Source of the DNA: Burkholderiaceae bacterium
GTDB taxonomy: Bacteria; Pseudomonadota; Gammaproteobacteria; Burkholderiales; Burkholderiaceae
NCBI GenBank assembly: GCA_947373615.1
Contig: CANBYN010000005.1
Coordinates: 1 to 23,392, forward strand
Direction: 5' to 3'
Length of the DNA stretch: 23,392 nt
Under the pieces are notes generated by a model, which saw only the letters and a program-made list of their open reading frames with translations, was not told the DNA's origin and did not search any database. Shown here one piece after another: positions 14,601 through 22,597 of this stretch. Position 1 is the first letter of the stretch, and each line of letters begins with the position of its first letter. A program made the translations under genes and the position numbers.

Positions 14601-14980
14601 AAAATTTGATCTACCCTGTAAAAGAATTTACGGGCGTAGGCCAGAATTTCTTTATCAGTAGGATGATCCACTGTTTCAACACCAACAATTTTTTCTGCCA
14701 CCTTTGGATCGTGATGATGTGCATGTTTAATCAGCTCAAGTTTTGCTGAACCCGGACCAATGACTAAAATCTCATTCGAAAGAACAACAGCCTGAATAAC
14801 AGAATGTAGATATTTGGAGTCGAGTTCTAACTTACCGCTACCAACTACCCCACCCTTGTGATGTAAATGCGCATAGCTAGACTTCGTCTTAATCACTTCA
14901 GCCTCACTAGCATCCTCACTCAAAAACATAACATGTGCTTCTTTATGGTCAATCCAAATAACTGCGTGATTTAATGACAT
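14597..14980 (-). CDS. eRF1/Pelota domain-3-like 'translational machinery' protein
   Basis: A 127-residue cytosolic protein. It begins NHAVIWIDHKEAHVMFL, has an HLHHK segment, then EILVIGPGSAKLELIKHAHH and KIVGVETVDHPTDKEILAYA, the pattern of bacterial proteins annotated as translational machinery protein, related to the third domain of eRF1/Pelota (the bacterial baeRF group). The GGQ peptide-release motif of true release factors is absent because that domain is missing, so peptide release is not predicted. A role with stalled ribosomes or in a dormant low-oxygen state is inference from family and from the FNR-like site 70 bp upstream. GGGAAAAG precedes the ATG. It is the first gene of a three-gene unit. 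Confidence 0.78.
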   Translation of the reverse strand: MSLNHAVIWIDHKEAHVMFLSEDASEAEVIKTKSSYAHLHHKGGVVGSGKLELDSKYLHSVIQAVVLSNEILVIGPGSAKLELIKHAHHHDPKVAEKIVGVETVDHPTDKEILAYARKFFYRVDQIL

Positions 14981-15283
14981 GCTTTTCCCGTTCGTACATT
15001 GTTCATTCTTTCACCATACTCCTAATTTTCCTTAAGGATGCTTTTAAACTTGACTTGGGTCAAATTCTCCACAGCTCAGATCATCTTTAGGGGGTTTTAG
15101 GCCAGACATTCAATTCCTAAAGGCTGTTGCTACTCAGACTTTATTCACCGGAGTGACACATAACTATTTCGCCAAGGAAAGGGCCTAGATCTCTCTCAAC
15201 CTACCAATGGTTTGTAGCAAATATTGGAATAATGCTCACGCCAGCAGTATTACTGCAATGAGGAGTAAATTGCTTATTAGCTA
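14981..15283. other. Intergenic region between two minus-strand units
   Basis: A 303-bp gap without a convincing gene on either strand. The part next to 14980 holds the FNR-like palindrome (15050-15063) and probable promoter of the small three-gene unit. The rest (15064-15283), downstream of the ScpB-like gene, shows no clear intrinsic terminator, repeat or RNA. Confidence 0.5.
15050..15063 (-). promoter_or_regulatory. FNR/ANR-type palindrome upstream of the eRF1-like gene
   Basis: TTGAC-TTGG-GTCAA is a perfect inverted repeat with the 5-4-5 geometry of FNR/ANR/DNR boxes (consensus TTGAT-N4-ATCAA), differing only in the inner base pair of each half. Its centre is 76 bases before the ATG at 14980. 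If the start of transcription is near 15015-15018, as a GAAAAT -10-like box at 15030-15025 allows, the site sits around -40, the class II activator position. Confidence 0.5.
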
Positions 15284-16084
15284 TTACACATTGTTTGCTA
15301 TTGCTTGACCAAAGACTGGCTCTCGCTTCTCCAGAAAAGCTGTTATACCTTCGCGGTAGTCGCTTCCCATATAGACGTTTTTACGCAAGGACTGTAGATG
15401 CTCAAATACTGCCGGACTCATCACGGCAGCATCGGACAACATCTGCGCCTGGGCTTTTAGAACAGAGTTAGCCTGAGGAGATCTTTTCGCTATGATTTTA
15501 GCCATTTGATAGGTTTTGACCTCCAACTCTCCAGAAACATAGAGATGGTTGAGGATTCCAATCTGTAAAGCTCGGTCAGCGCCTATAGGTTCAGCAGTTA
15601 GGAACATTTCCTTCACTACATTAAGAGGCATGCGGGACATGAAATGCAAAATTCCGCTAGCTGTATAGGGAAGACCTAACTTTGCAGGGGTGATGGCAAA
15701 CGTGGAGTCATGATCGCCTATTGCAATATCACAACTCATAATCAAGTCAGTCGATGCACCCCATACTGAACCATCCACCATAGCGATTACTGGAGCTCTA
15801 AATGCCCTAATTGACTTTAACAAGACCATCACAGGATCGTCCGCTGGCAAGGGATCTCGTTCTGAGCGTGGCAGCTCCATCACATCATGACCTGCTGACC
15901 ACACTTTATTCTTGTGATCTGATCTAAGTATGAGAACGCGCACATCCTCTTTACCAAATACTTCTAAGGCATGATGCATTTCCTCAATTAGACTTACGCT
16001 TAGCGCATTACGTTTTTCATAATGATTAAAGCGAATGGTTGCAATTAAGTCCGCCTGCTCAGTTTTGATAAATTGATAATTCAA
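15284..16084 (-). CDS. scpB: Methylmalonyl-CoA decarboxylase (ScpB-like, crotonase fold)
   Basis: A 266-residue crotonase-superfamily protein that aligns with E. coli ScpB along its length without gaps in the active-site region. ScpB decarboxylates methylmalonyl-CoA to propionyl-CoA. His66 in SAGHDVMELP, the oxyanion-hole Gly near residue 110 and catalytic Tyr140 in LGLPYTASG occupy the same numbers as in E. coli. One acidic position differs: E. coli Glu113 in SVWGGAFE is Asp113 here in SVWGASTD. The start is a TTG at 16084; MNYQFIKTE matches the ScpB N-terminus and GAGA lies upstream, so I trust it despite the rare codon. It follows the 71-aa gene by 36 bp in the PHA depolymerase unit; propionyl-CoA fits C3/C5 storage polymer metabolism. 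Confidence 0.82.
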   Translation of the reverse strand: MNYQFIKTEQADLIATIRFNHYEKRNALSVSLIEEMHHALEVFGKEDVRVLILRSDHKNKVWSAGHDVMELPRSERDPLPADDPVMVLLKSIRAFRAPVIAMVDGSVWGASTDLIMSCDIAIGDHDSTFAITPAKLGLPYTASGILHFMSRMPLNVVKEMFLTAEPIGADRALQIGILNHLYVSGELEVKTYQMAKIIAKRSPQANSVLKAQAQMLSDAAVMSPAVFEHLQSLRKNVYMGSDYREGITAFLEKREPVFGQAIANNV

Positions 16085-16120
16085 GGACCGTCTCTTTTAG
16101 TATTTTGATATCTATTTTTA

Positions 16121-16336
16121 TTATGCAGTGATCAAAATATCACCAAGCTCCATTTTTTCCCACCAAATGAATGGTAGAAGATAAACGGGCTCACCAATAT
16201 CTTGCAATATCTCTAGCGCACCGTCATTGGTTGTATTGGCTTGATACTTGCCAGGATTTAAGGGTAAGTAACCTTTATCAGTGCCATCAGCTCTACGCAT
16301 TCTGGCGATGATATTTCGAGTGATATAGACGACCAT
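16121..16336 (-). CDS. 71-aa protein of unknown function
   Basis: A short soluble protein beginning MVVYITRNIIARMRRADGTD and ending WWEKMELGDILITA. I do not recognise a family. It has a beta-strand start, a polar middle (PLNPGKYQANTTNDG) and a hydrophobic aromatic patch (VYLLPFIWW) that may contact a partner or a granule surface. The ATG at 16336 is preceded by AAGGAAA, a strong ribosome binding site; a frame open further upstream to 16402 runs into the PHA depolymerase gene and is rejected. The gene starts 11 bp after the depolymerase stop, so it is almost certainly co-expressed with it. A link to PHA metabolism is inferred from position only. Confidence 0.65.
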   Translation of the reverse strand: MVVYITRNIIARMRRADGTDKGYLPLNPGKYQANTTNDGALEILQDIGEPVYLLPFIWWEKMELGDILITA

Positions 16337-16347
16337 ATTTTCCTTTA

Positions 16348-17565
16348 TTAAAGTGCTGACTGAATATGATTGCGCACAACTGGATAGATCTGACCTTCCC
16401 AACGCTTTCCGTTAAATACACCATAATGGCCAACACCAGCTTGCAAATGGTGTGACTTCATATAACCCGGCAAACCACTGCAAAGATCTTGCGCTGCTAA
16501 TGTTTGACCAATGCCGCAGATATCATCTCGCTCGCCTTCAACGGTCAGGAGGAATGTTTTCTTAATTAGTTTTGGATTTACCATTCGACCTTGATAAGTC
16601 AACTTTCCAACCGCCAAATCACGATCCATAAATACTTTTTGAATTGTTTGGAGATAAAACGGAGCAGCCAAATCCATGATCGCAAAATACTCTTCATAAA
16701 ATTCATGAATCGCATCTGCTTTTTCTGTTTGACCACTCACACGATACTCATACAGCTTTCTGAAAGACTCTGCATGTCGATCAGGATTCATACTCATGAA
16801 TGCCATGAGCTGTAAGAACCCAGGATAAACCTTACGGCCTACCCCGTTAAATTGACGCGGAATAATTCCGATCAACTTTTCCTCAAACCATGCCATCGGC
16901 TTACTTGTAGCCAACTCGTTTACCTTGGTAGGACTTTGGCTTACATCAATAGGACCAGCCATCAGAGTCAAGCTAGCTGGCACATAAGGGCTTTTATCTT
17001 CGGACATGATGGCTGTTGCTGCCAAGCAAGCAACTGTAGGCTGACACACTGCCATCAAATGGGTTTGTGGACCTATAACCTGCAAGAAATTGATGATGTG
17101 CTCAATATATGAATCAAAATCAAACTCACCACAACTTATAGGAATGTCTCTAATATTGAGCCAATCCGTTACATAGACCTCATGATCGGCCAGCAAGGTC
17201 TGAATGGTTCCTGCCAAGAGAGTAGCAAAATGGCCTGACATCGGTGCAACTAACAAAATCTTGGGCTGACCTTGAATACTAGGTTTTGAAAATCGCACTA
17301 AATTACAAAAATGAGTTGAGTAGATCAACTCTTCCTGAACTGGCTGCTCCACCCCAAATGAATCAATGATGGAGCAAATCTTGAAATCTGGTCGTGTATG
17401 AGTAAACCCTAATAAGGAAATTTGCTCATAGTGCGCCGCTAAACGTTGCATTGGGTTAAGGGTTATATTCCCCAGCCAATTATTTGATACGCGCTCGGAT
17501 GCCTTAGCAAACATCCGCACGGGATTATGCAAATTAGCAAAAGTTTGGTACGCCTTATACATCAT
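16348..17565 (-). CDS. phaZ: Intracellular polyhydroxyalkanoate depolymerase
   Basis: A 405-residue alpha/beta-hydrolase of the intracellular PHB depolymerase family (PhaZ1 type), which attacks native storage granules in the cytoplasm to mobilise hydroxybutyrate. The nucleophile is Cys174 in AVCQPTVA rather than a serine, as in Ralstonia PhaZ1. The probable catalytic Asp347 or Asp348 in VEGERDDICG and His380 in GVGHYGVFNGKRW complete the triad with near-family spacing. YVTDWLNIRDIP (131-142) is another family block. There is no signal peptide, as expected. The ATG overlaps the TGA of the upstream 112-aa gene (ATGA), implying translational coupling. No PHA synthase lies in the window. Confidence 0.93.
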   Translation of the reverse strand: MMYKAYQTFANLHNPVRMFAKASERVSNNWLGNITLNPMQRLAAHYEQISLLGFTHTRPDFKICSIIDSFGVEQPVQEELIYSTHFCNLVRFSKPSIQGQPKILLVAPMSGHFATLLAGTIQTLLADHEVYVTDWLNIRDIPISCGEFDFDSYIEHIINFLQVIGPQTHLMAVCQPTVACLAATAIMSEDKSPYVPASLTLMAGPIDVSQSPTKVNELATSKPMAWFEEKLIGIIPRQFNGVGRKVYPGFLQLMAFMSMNPDRHAESFRKLYEYRVSGQTEKADAIHEFYEEYFAIMDLAAPFYLQTIQKVFMDRDLAVGKLTYQGRMVNPKLIKKTFLLTVEGERDDICGIGQTLAAQDLCSGLPGYMKSHHLQAGVGHYGVFNGKRWEGQIYPVVRNHIQSAL

Positions 17566-17900
17566 TTATACGCACCGCTTTCTATGTGACGTAAGGCCCG
17601 CTCAGTGCTTTTGAGACTTGGGTCAAAGACCCTACTCAACGACACATCATTAGCAATGATGGCAGCCGTTTGCGCTGCCCGCGCAGCGACGATGGATAAG
17701 TTTACGAACCCTGCTACGCTAAATATATTGAGAAGATCAGGCGAAGTTTCTTCATCTGCCACGATCTCGCCTGACTCAATTTTTTTGTAAAGCTCCCGAT
17801 AGTATTCACGCATACCATCGAGTTCTTCAGCAAGAGTCATAATCCGTTGAAATAGGACCGTGAAATCAGATGCCAGCGGATTATTCTTAATTACTTCCAC
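17562..17900 (-). CDS. 112-aa helical protein of unknown function
   Basis: A mostly helical protein I do not recognise. The first 55 residues are acidic and amphipathic (AEELDGMREYYRELYKKIES); a hydrophobic alanine-rich stretch follows (IFSVAGFVNLSIVAARAAQT, then AAIIAND). The start is a GTG at 17900, ten bases inside the end of the cupin gene, with GGGAGTAACTCC upstream; the stop overlaps the phaZ start. Being locked between two genes by overlaps implies tight co-expression and perhaps a shared complex. Alanine-rich amphipathic helices recall granule-bound proteins such as phasins, but no phasin motif is evident, so that is only a possibility. Confidence 0.65.
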   Translation of the reverse strand: MEVIKNNPLASDFTVLFQRIMTLAEELDGMREYYRELYKKIESGEIVADEETSPDLLNIFSVAGFVNLSIVAARAAQTAAIIANDVSLSRVFDPSLKSTERALRHIESGAYK

Positions 17901-18328
17901 GGAGTTACTCCCGGAACATCTGCGGGACCGACACTAACGGGAACTGTTTCAAAATCAGCAGGACCCACAATTTCTAGATACTCCATGTCAGGTGAGTAAT
18001 CAAATAGATAGTGGGTGATGCCAGGCATTTGATGAACAACATCTCCTGCCTCGACCAAAGTCACCTTATCTTCATACATAAACTTAGCCCAACCCTTCGT
18101 CATAATGACGATTTGAAATTCAGCAACGTGATAATGCCAACCTGTCCCATTTTCTGGAGGCATATTGGCTTTAACAAGATGGGCAATAACCTTGCCCTTG
18201 GTGGCTTTAGCTACGCCTAAGTCACGATAAAGAAAGAAGTCCCTTAAGCCGCCAGGCAAGAACTGTGTATCGACAGGTTTTACATGAGAAAACTCGGTAT
18301 CGCTTATAAATTTCAAAGGTGCATTCAT
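17891..18328 (-). CDS. Cupin-domain protein
   Basis: A 145-residue single-domain cupin. Motif 1 is clear: GTGWHYHVAEFQIVIMTKG, with HxH and the following Glu as metal ligands. Motif 2 is GDVVHQMPGITHYLF, with PG and a final His ligand, so a complete 3-His/1-Glu metal site is expected. Cupins of this size are dioxygenases, isomerases or small-molecule-binding proteins; the substrate cannot be told. It starts two bases after the GST stop and overlaps the next gene by ten bases, so it belongs to one mRNA with GST, the 112-aa protein and phaZ. No DNA-binding domain is attached, so it is not a transcription factor. Confidence 0.85.
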   Translation of the reverse strand: MNAPLKFISDTEFSHVKPVDTQFLPGGLRDFFLYRDLGVAKATKGKVIAHLVKANMPPENGTGWHYHVAEFQIVIMTKGWAKFMYEDKVTLVEAGDVVHQMPGITHYLFDYSPDMEYLEIVGPADFETVPVSVGPADVPGVTPWK

Positions 18329-18330
18329 TT

Positions 18331-18990
18331 TTAAAACTCCACTTCAAGTTCTTCAATGTCATCGGGTTCTTCAAGGGCGCCCATCACCCACTCCTTCATT
18401 TCTGGCATCGCCATGATGTGCTCGCAATATTGCTTGCTAGCCCGATCAAGCTCAACGTGATAAGTCAGGAATCTTGTAACCACTGGTGCAAACATCGCAT
18501 CAGCTAAAGTAGGTTCTTTGCCAAATAAGAAAGGACCGCCATAGGTAGATAAACAATCCTGCCAAATGACGAGTACACGATTAATATCGATTTGGGCTTT
18601 TGACCAAACCTTAAAGGATTCAAACTTACATTTGATATTCATTGGCAAAGAAGCACGCAGGGCAGAAAATCCAGAATGCATCTCACCGCAGATAGAGCGG
18701 CAATGCGCTCTAGCAACAGGATCTTTTGGCAATAAATGGGCTTTCGGATTTAACTCATTCAAATACTCACCAATAGCCATAGTGTCCCAAACCTTACAAC
18801 CATCATGATCTAATCGTGGAACTAGTATCGATGGTGATAAAAGCAATAATTCCGCTCGGTTATCAACGTCATCAGGATGAACTTGAACCTCCTGGAAGGG
18901 TAGCCCAGATAATTTGAGCATGAGCCAACCACGTAGAGACCATGAGGAGTAATTTTTGCTGCTAATCGTCAAGGTTGTTTGCATGGGCAT
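18331..18990 (-). CDS. Glutathione S-transferase family protein
   Basis: A 219-residue cytosolic GST. The thioredoxin-like N-terminal domain (residues about 5-80) starts TLTISSKNYSSWSLRGWLML, with serine and arginine residues at the glutathione site, followed by the cis-proline region ILVPRLDHDG and the KVWDTMAIGEYLNE motif that binds the gamma-glutamyl part. The helical C-terminal domain includes LFGKEPTLADAMFAPVVTRF, the usual N-capping box with Asp. Such bacterial GSTs detoxify electrophiles or act in ring-cleavage pathways; the substrate is unknown. It is the first gene of the minus-strand unit running to scpB and is divergent from the transglutaminase gene across 173 bp. A second in-frame ATG lies two codons later. 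Confidence 0.9.
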   Translation of the reverse strand: MPMQTTLTISSKNYSSWSLRGWLMLKLSGLPFQEVQVHPDDVDNRAELLLLSPSILVPRLDHDGCKVWDTMAIGEYLNELNPKAHLLPKDPVARAHCRSICGEMHSGFSALRASLPMNIKCKFESFKVWSKAQIDINRVLVIWQDCLSTYGGPFLFGKEPTLADAMFAPVVTRFLTYHVELDRASKQYCEHIMAMPEMKEWVMGALEEPDDIEELEVEF

Positions 18991-19103
18991 ATCAACTTTC
19001 TAAAGGTGCTCAACTACAACTTATTCCTTATAAAAAGTGGGAAAAGGCATAAATGCCCATTTTTTGACAGTTTTTACCCAAAATCGGGCTTTTATTGGCT
19101 TTT

Positions 19104-19144
19104 CGCACTATTTTTGTGCGCCACAATACGGTGCATATAGTGCA
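19104..19144 (+). promoter_or_regulatory. Possible NtrC-like palindrome and sigma54-like promoter upstream of the transglutaminase gene
   Basis: CGCAC-N7-GTGCG (19104-19120) has the GCAC-N7-GTGC form of NtrC binding sites. Ten bases further, CGGTGC-ATATA-GTGCA (19129-19144) has the GG-N10-GC spacing of sigma54 promoters, with GG at 19130-19131 and GC at 19142-19143, but only part of the consensus TGGCAC-N5-TTGCA. It would start transcription about nine bases before the ATG at 19164. A TTGACA at 19064-19069 is an alternative sigma70 -35. Confidence 0.35.
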
Positions 19145-19163
19145 AACTCATAGACTTAAAGCC

Positions 19164-22100
19164 ATGTCTATACACGCCGCCCTACACCACGTTACTGAAT
19201 ATGAATATGACCGTCTTGTTGAGTTAGGCCCACAAGTAATCCGCTTGCGTCCCGCTCCTCACTGCAGAAGTCACATTCTTTCCTACTCACTCAAGGTTGA
19301 ACCAGAAGGTCACTTCATCAACTGGCAACAAGATCCTTTTGCCAACTACCAAGCTCGATTGGTTTTTCCAGAAAAGACGAAACGATTTAAGGTTACTGTT
19401 GATCTCGTTACTGAAATGGCGGTGTATAACCCATTCGATTTCTTTTTAGAGCCAGATGCTGAAAACTACCCCTTTACCTATAGCTCTGACCTAAAAAAAG
19501 AATTGCGCCCCTATTTGGGAAGAATGCGTAATGCAACATTGAATAAATTTTTCAAGACAGTGGATCGAAGCGAAAGACGCACGATTGATTTTTTAGTTGC
19601 TCTAAACCAAAAAGTTCATAACGACATTGACTACACCATTCGTATGGAGCCAGGCGTCCAGACTCCAGATGAGACTCTGGACTTAAGCAGTGGTTCATGT
19701 CGTGACTCAGCTTGGCTAATGGTTAACCTATTGCGTCTCTGCGGTTTAGCTGCTCGCTTTGTTTCTGGCTACCTTATTCAATTAAAGCCTGATGTCAAAG
19801 CGCTTGATGGCCCAAGTGGAACTGAGGTTGACTTTACTGACTTGCATGCATGGTGTGAAGTCTACTTACCAGGGGCAGGCTGGATCGGACTAGATCCAAC
19901 CTCAGGCCTTTTTGCTGGTGAAGGACACATTCCGGTTGCATGCACACCAGAACCTTCTGGAGCTGCCCCTATCGAAGGCGGCGTAGATCCATGTGAAGTG
20001 AAATTTGAACATACTATGGAAGTAACTCGCATCTATGAATCACCGCGCGTTACTAAGCCTTACACAGAAGATCAATGGCAAGCGATTGTGGATCTTGGCC
20101 ATAAAGTAGATAAGCAATTGGAAGCGGGGGATGTACGCTTAACCATGGGTGGTGAACCCACCTTCGTGTCAATCAATGGCCGTGATGAGCGCGAGTGGAA
20201 TTTAGATGCACTTGGACCAACCAAACGCGGATATGCAACAGATTTGGTGGAACGTCTTCGCAAAGAATACGGCGATGGTGGCTTCTTACATTTTGGCCAA
20301 GGCAAATGGTATCCAGGCGAGCAGTTACCTCGCTGGGCTCTATCAATTTATTGGAGAGCCGATGGACATCCTATCTGGAAGAATCCGAAATTATTTGCCG
20401 ATGAACGTGATCCAATCATGTACACCAGTAAAGATGCAGAGAAGTTTGTACAAACTCTCTCTCAAAATTTAGGTCTCGCAGATAAATTTATCGAGCCAGC
20501 CTATGAAGATGTCTTTTATTACCTCTGGCGCGAATCTAAGTTGCCCGTCAACGTAGATCCATTTAAGTCTAATTTGGATGATGAGATGGAGCGCACTCGC
20601 CTGAGGAGAGTTTTCACTCAGAAACTGGACTCTGTGATTGGTTATGTTCTACCAATTGAAGCCGATAAGGGTCAAAACTACTTTGACACCACCTGGAAGA
20701 CAGGTCCTTGGCTTTATCGCGATGATCGTCTTTATCTATTGCCCGGTGACTCTCCAATGGGTTACCGCCTGCCATTAGATTCCCTGCCTTGGACCAGTAA
20801 AGCAGATTACCCTTATATGATTGAGCAAGATCCTTTTGCTCCACGTCCACCATTACAACCAATAAATACGCGAGTAGTTCATCAGCAGCAAGGTATGAAT
20901 CAACCTACTTCTAGCGCCACCTCAAAAAGCGCTACTGGCATAGGCAAAACTGTTTGGGGTCAATCACAAGAAGTACGTCAGCCGCAAAGACAAGAGTCTG
21001 CTGCCTGGACTACTAGAACGGCCTTATGTGTTGAAACACGCGATCCGATGCGCTCAAATGGCCCCGCTGCTGAAAATGATCATGGAGGCAAGAATGGTGC
21101 GCTCTATATATTCATGCCCCCGCTCGCGCGTTTAGAAGATTATCTAAATCTATTGGAAGCAATTGAAGCTACTGCTGAAGAACTCCAATTCCAAATCGTT
21201 ATTGAAGGGTATCCGCCTCCGCGCGATCCACGCCTCAAGCTCTTGCAAGTCACTCCCGACCCTGGTGTCATAGAAGTCAATATTCATCCTGCACATAACT
21301 GGAATGAACTGGTTGAACACACAGAGTTCTTGTACAAAGCCGCTTTCGAATCGCGTCTATCTGCTGAGAAGTTTATGACTGATGGTCGTCATACAGGCAC
21401 TGGTGGTGGCAATCACTTTGTTATGGGTGGAGCTACGCCCATTGATAGTCCTTTCTTGCGTAGGCCTGAACTATTAGCCAGCTTAATTTTGTATTGGCAC
21501 AATCACCCGAGCCTAAGCTATCTCTTTAGCGGAATGTTCATTGGCCCTACCAGCCAAGCACCACGGGTAGATGAAGCTCGCAATGATCAACTGTACGAAT
21601 TAGAAATTGCGCTTAAAGAAATACATGAAAACCGCAAGAAATATGGTCAAAGCATGCCACCTTGGATGGTGGATCGAACCTTGCGGAATATCTTGATTGA
21701 CGTAACTGGTAATACTCATCGCAGCGAATTTTGTATCGATAAGATGTATTCACCTGATTCGCAAACTGGTCGATTAGGCTTGCTAGAGTTGCGTGCTTTT
21801 GAAATGCCACCACACGCGCAAATGAGTATCGTGCAACAACTCCTCATTCGCGCATTGATAGCCCGCTTCTGGGATGAGCCCTATCTTGCCCCAGCAACTC
21901 GTTGGGGAACTGAACTCCATGATCGCTGCCTACTACCTACGTTTATCAAGATGGACTTTGATGATGTGATAGAAGAAATGCAAACTCATGGCTATGACTT
22001 CAAACCTGAGTGGTTTGCTCCACATTTAGAGTTCCGCTTCCCACTAATTGGTCAAGTACAAACCATGGGTACTGAAATTACCCTACGTAATGGGCTTGAG

Positions 22101-22586
22101 CCATGGCACGTTATGGGTGAAGAAAGTTCTGTGGGCGGTACTGCGCGCTATGTTGACTCTTCTCTCGAGCGCGTTGAGGTGAGAGTTACTGGTTTAAATC
22201 AAAGCCGCTATACGGTTACCTGCAATGGCGAACCTCTCCCCTTGCAACCTACCGGAGTTGCTGGTGAATATGTTGCAGGTGTGCGCTACAAAGCCTGGAA
22301 TCCACCGTCAAGCCTACACCCAAGTATTGGGGTGCATGCTCCTCTAGTATTCGATGTAATTGATACCTGGATGAAGCGTTCCGTTGGCGGTTGTCAGTAT
22401 CACGTAGCCCATCCTGGTGGCCTTAATTACGACACCTTTCCAATTAATGCCTACGAGGCGGAAAGTCGACGGCTTTCCCGTTTCTTCCGCATGGGTCATA
22501 CACCAGGAAAAATCGAGGGAGTTGAGGCCAATATAGACCTTCCAGCTAGCAGGGAGTTTCCATTCACGCTCGATATGCGTCGATGA
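19164..22586 (+). CDS. Transglutaminase-like domain fused to DUF2126 putative amidoligase
   Basis: A 1140-residue two-module protein. The N-terminal bacterial transglutaminase N domain (MSIHAALHHVTEYEYDRLVE, about 1-90) precedes a transglutaminase core with a full Cys-His-Asp triad: Cys179 in SGSCRDSAW, His228 in LHAWCEVY and Asp244 in GLDPTSG. From about residue 310 comes DUF2126 (starting near VRLTMGGEPTFVS), annotated in Pfam as a putative amidoligase, interrupted by a glutamine- and serine-rich linker around 555-615 and continuing to the C-terminus. Together they may form and break amide or isopeptide bonds on an unknown peptide. I start at the ATG at 19164; an open frame back to 19095 covers the palindromic control region. 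The next gene, an ATP-grasp ligase, starts 11 bp downstream. There is no signal peptide, so it acts in the cytoplasm. Confidence 0.92.
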   Translation: MSIHAALHHVTEYEYDRLVELGPQVIRLRPAPHCRSHILSYSLKVEPEGHFINWQQDPFANYQARLVFPEKTKRFKVTVDLVTEMAVYNPFDFFLEPDAENYPFTYSSDLKKELRPYLGRMRNATLNKFFKTVDRSERRTIDFLVALNQKVHNDIDYTIRMEPGVQTPDETLDLSSGSCRDSAWLMVNLLRLCGLAARFVSGYLIQLKPDVKALDGPSGTEVDFTDLHAWCEVYLPGAGWIGLDPTSGLFAGEGHIPVACTPEPSGAAPIEGGVDPCEVKFEHTMEVTRIYESPRVTKPYTEDQWQAIVDLGHKVDKQLEAGDVRLTMGGEPTFVSINGRDEREWNLDALGPTKRGYATDLVERLRKEYGDGGFLHFGQGKWYPGEQLPRWALSIYWRADGHPIWKNPKLFADERDPIMYTSKDAEKFVQTLSQNLGLADKFIEPAYEDVFYYLWRESKLPVNVDPFKSNLDDEMERTRLRRVFTQKLDSVIGYVLPIEADKGQNYFDTTWKTGPWLYRDDRLYLLPGDSPMGYRLPLDSLPWTSKADYPYMIEQDPFAPRPPLQPINTRVVHQQQGMNQPTSSATSKSATGIGKTVWGQSQEVRQPQRQESAAWTTRTALCVETRDPMRSNGPAAENDHGGKNGALYIFMPPLARLEDYLNLLEAIEATAEELQFQIVIEGYPPPRDPRLKLLQVTPDPGVIEVNIHPAHNWNELVEHTEFLYKAAFESRLSAEKFMTDGRHTGTGGGNHFVMGGATPIDSPFLRRPELLASLILYWHNHPSLSYLFSGMFIGPTSQAPRVDEARNDQLYELEIALKEIHENRKKYGQSMPPWMVDRTLRNILIDVTGNTHRSEFCIDKMYSPDSQTGRLGLLELRAFEMPPHAQMSIVQQLLIRALIARFWDEPYLAPATRWGTELHDRCLLPTFIKMDFDDVIEEMQTHGYDFKPEWFAPHLEFRFPLIGQVQTMGTEITLRNGLEPWHVMGEESSVGGTARYVDSSLERVEVRVTGLNQSRYTVTCNGEPLPLQPTGVAGEYVAGVRYKAWNPPSSLHPSIGVHAPLVFDVIDTWMKRSVGGCQYHVAHPGGLNYDTFPINAYEAESRRLSRFFRMGHTPGKIEGVEANIDLPASREFPFTLDMRR

Positions 22587-22597
22587 GACAATAGGCT

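Noticed and set aside
16337..16402. Upstream extension of the 71-aa gene
   Set aside because: It runs into the phaZ coding end; the ATG at 16336 has a strong AAGGAAA upstream.
19095..19163. Upstream extension of the transglutaminase-DUF2126 gene
   Set aside because: The extension would encode the palindromic control region; the conserved family N-terminus starts at the ATG at 19164.
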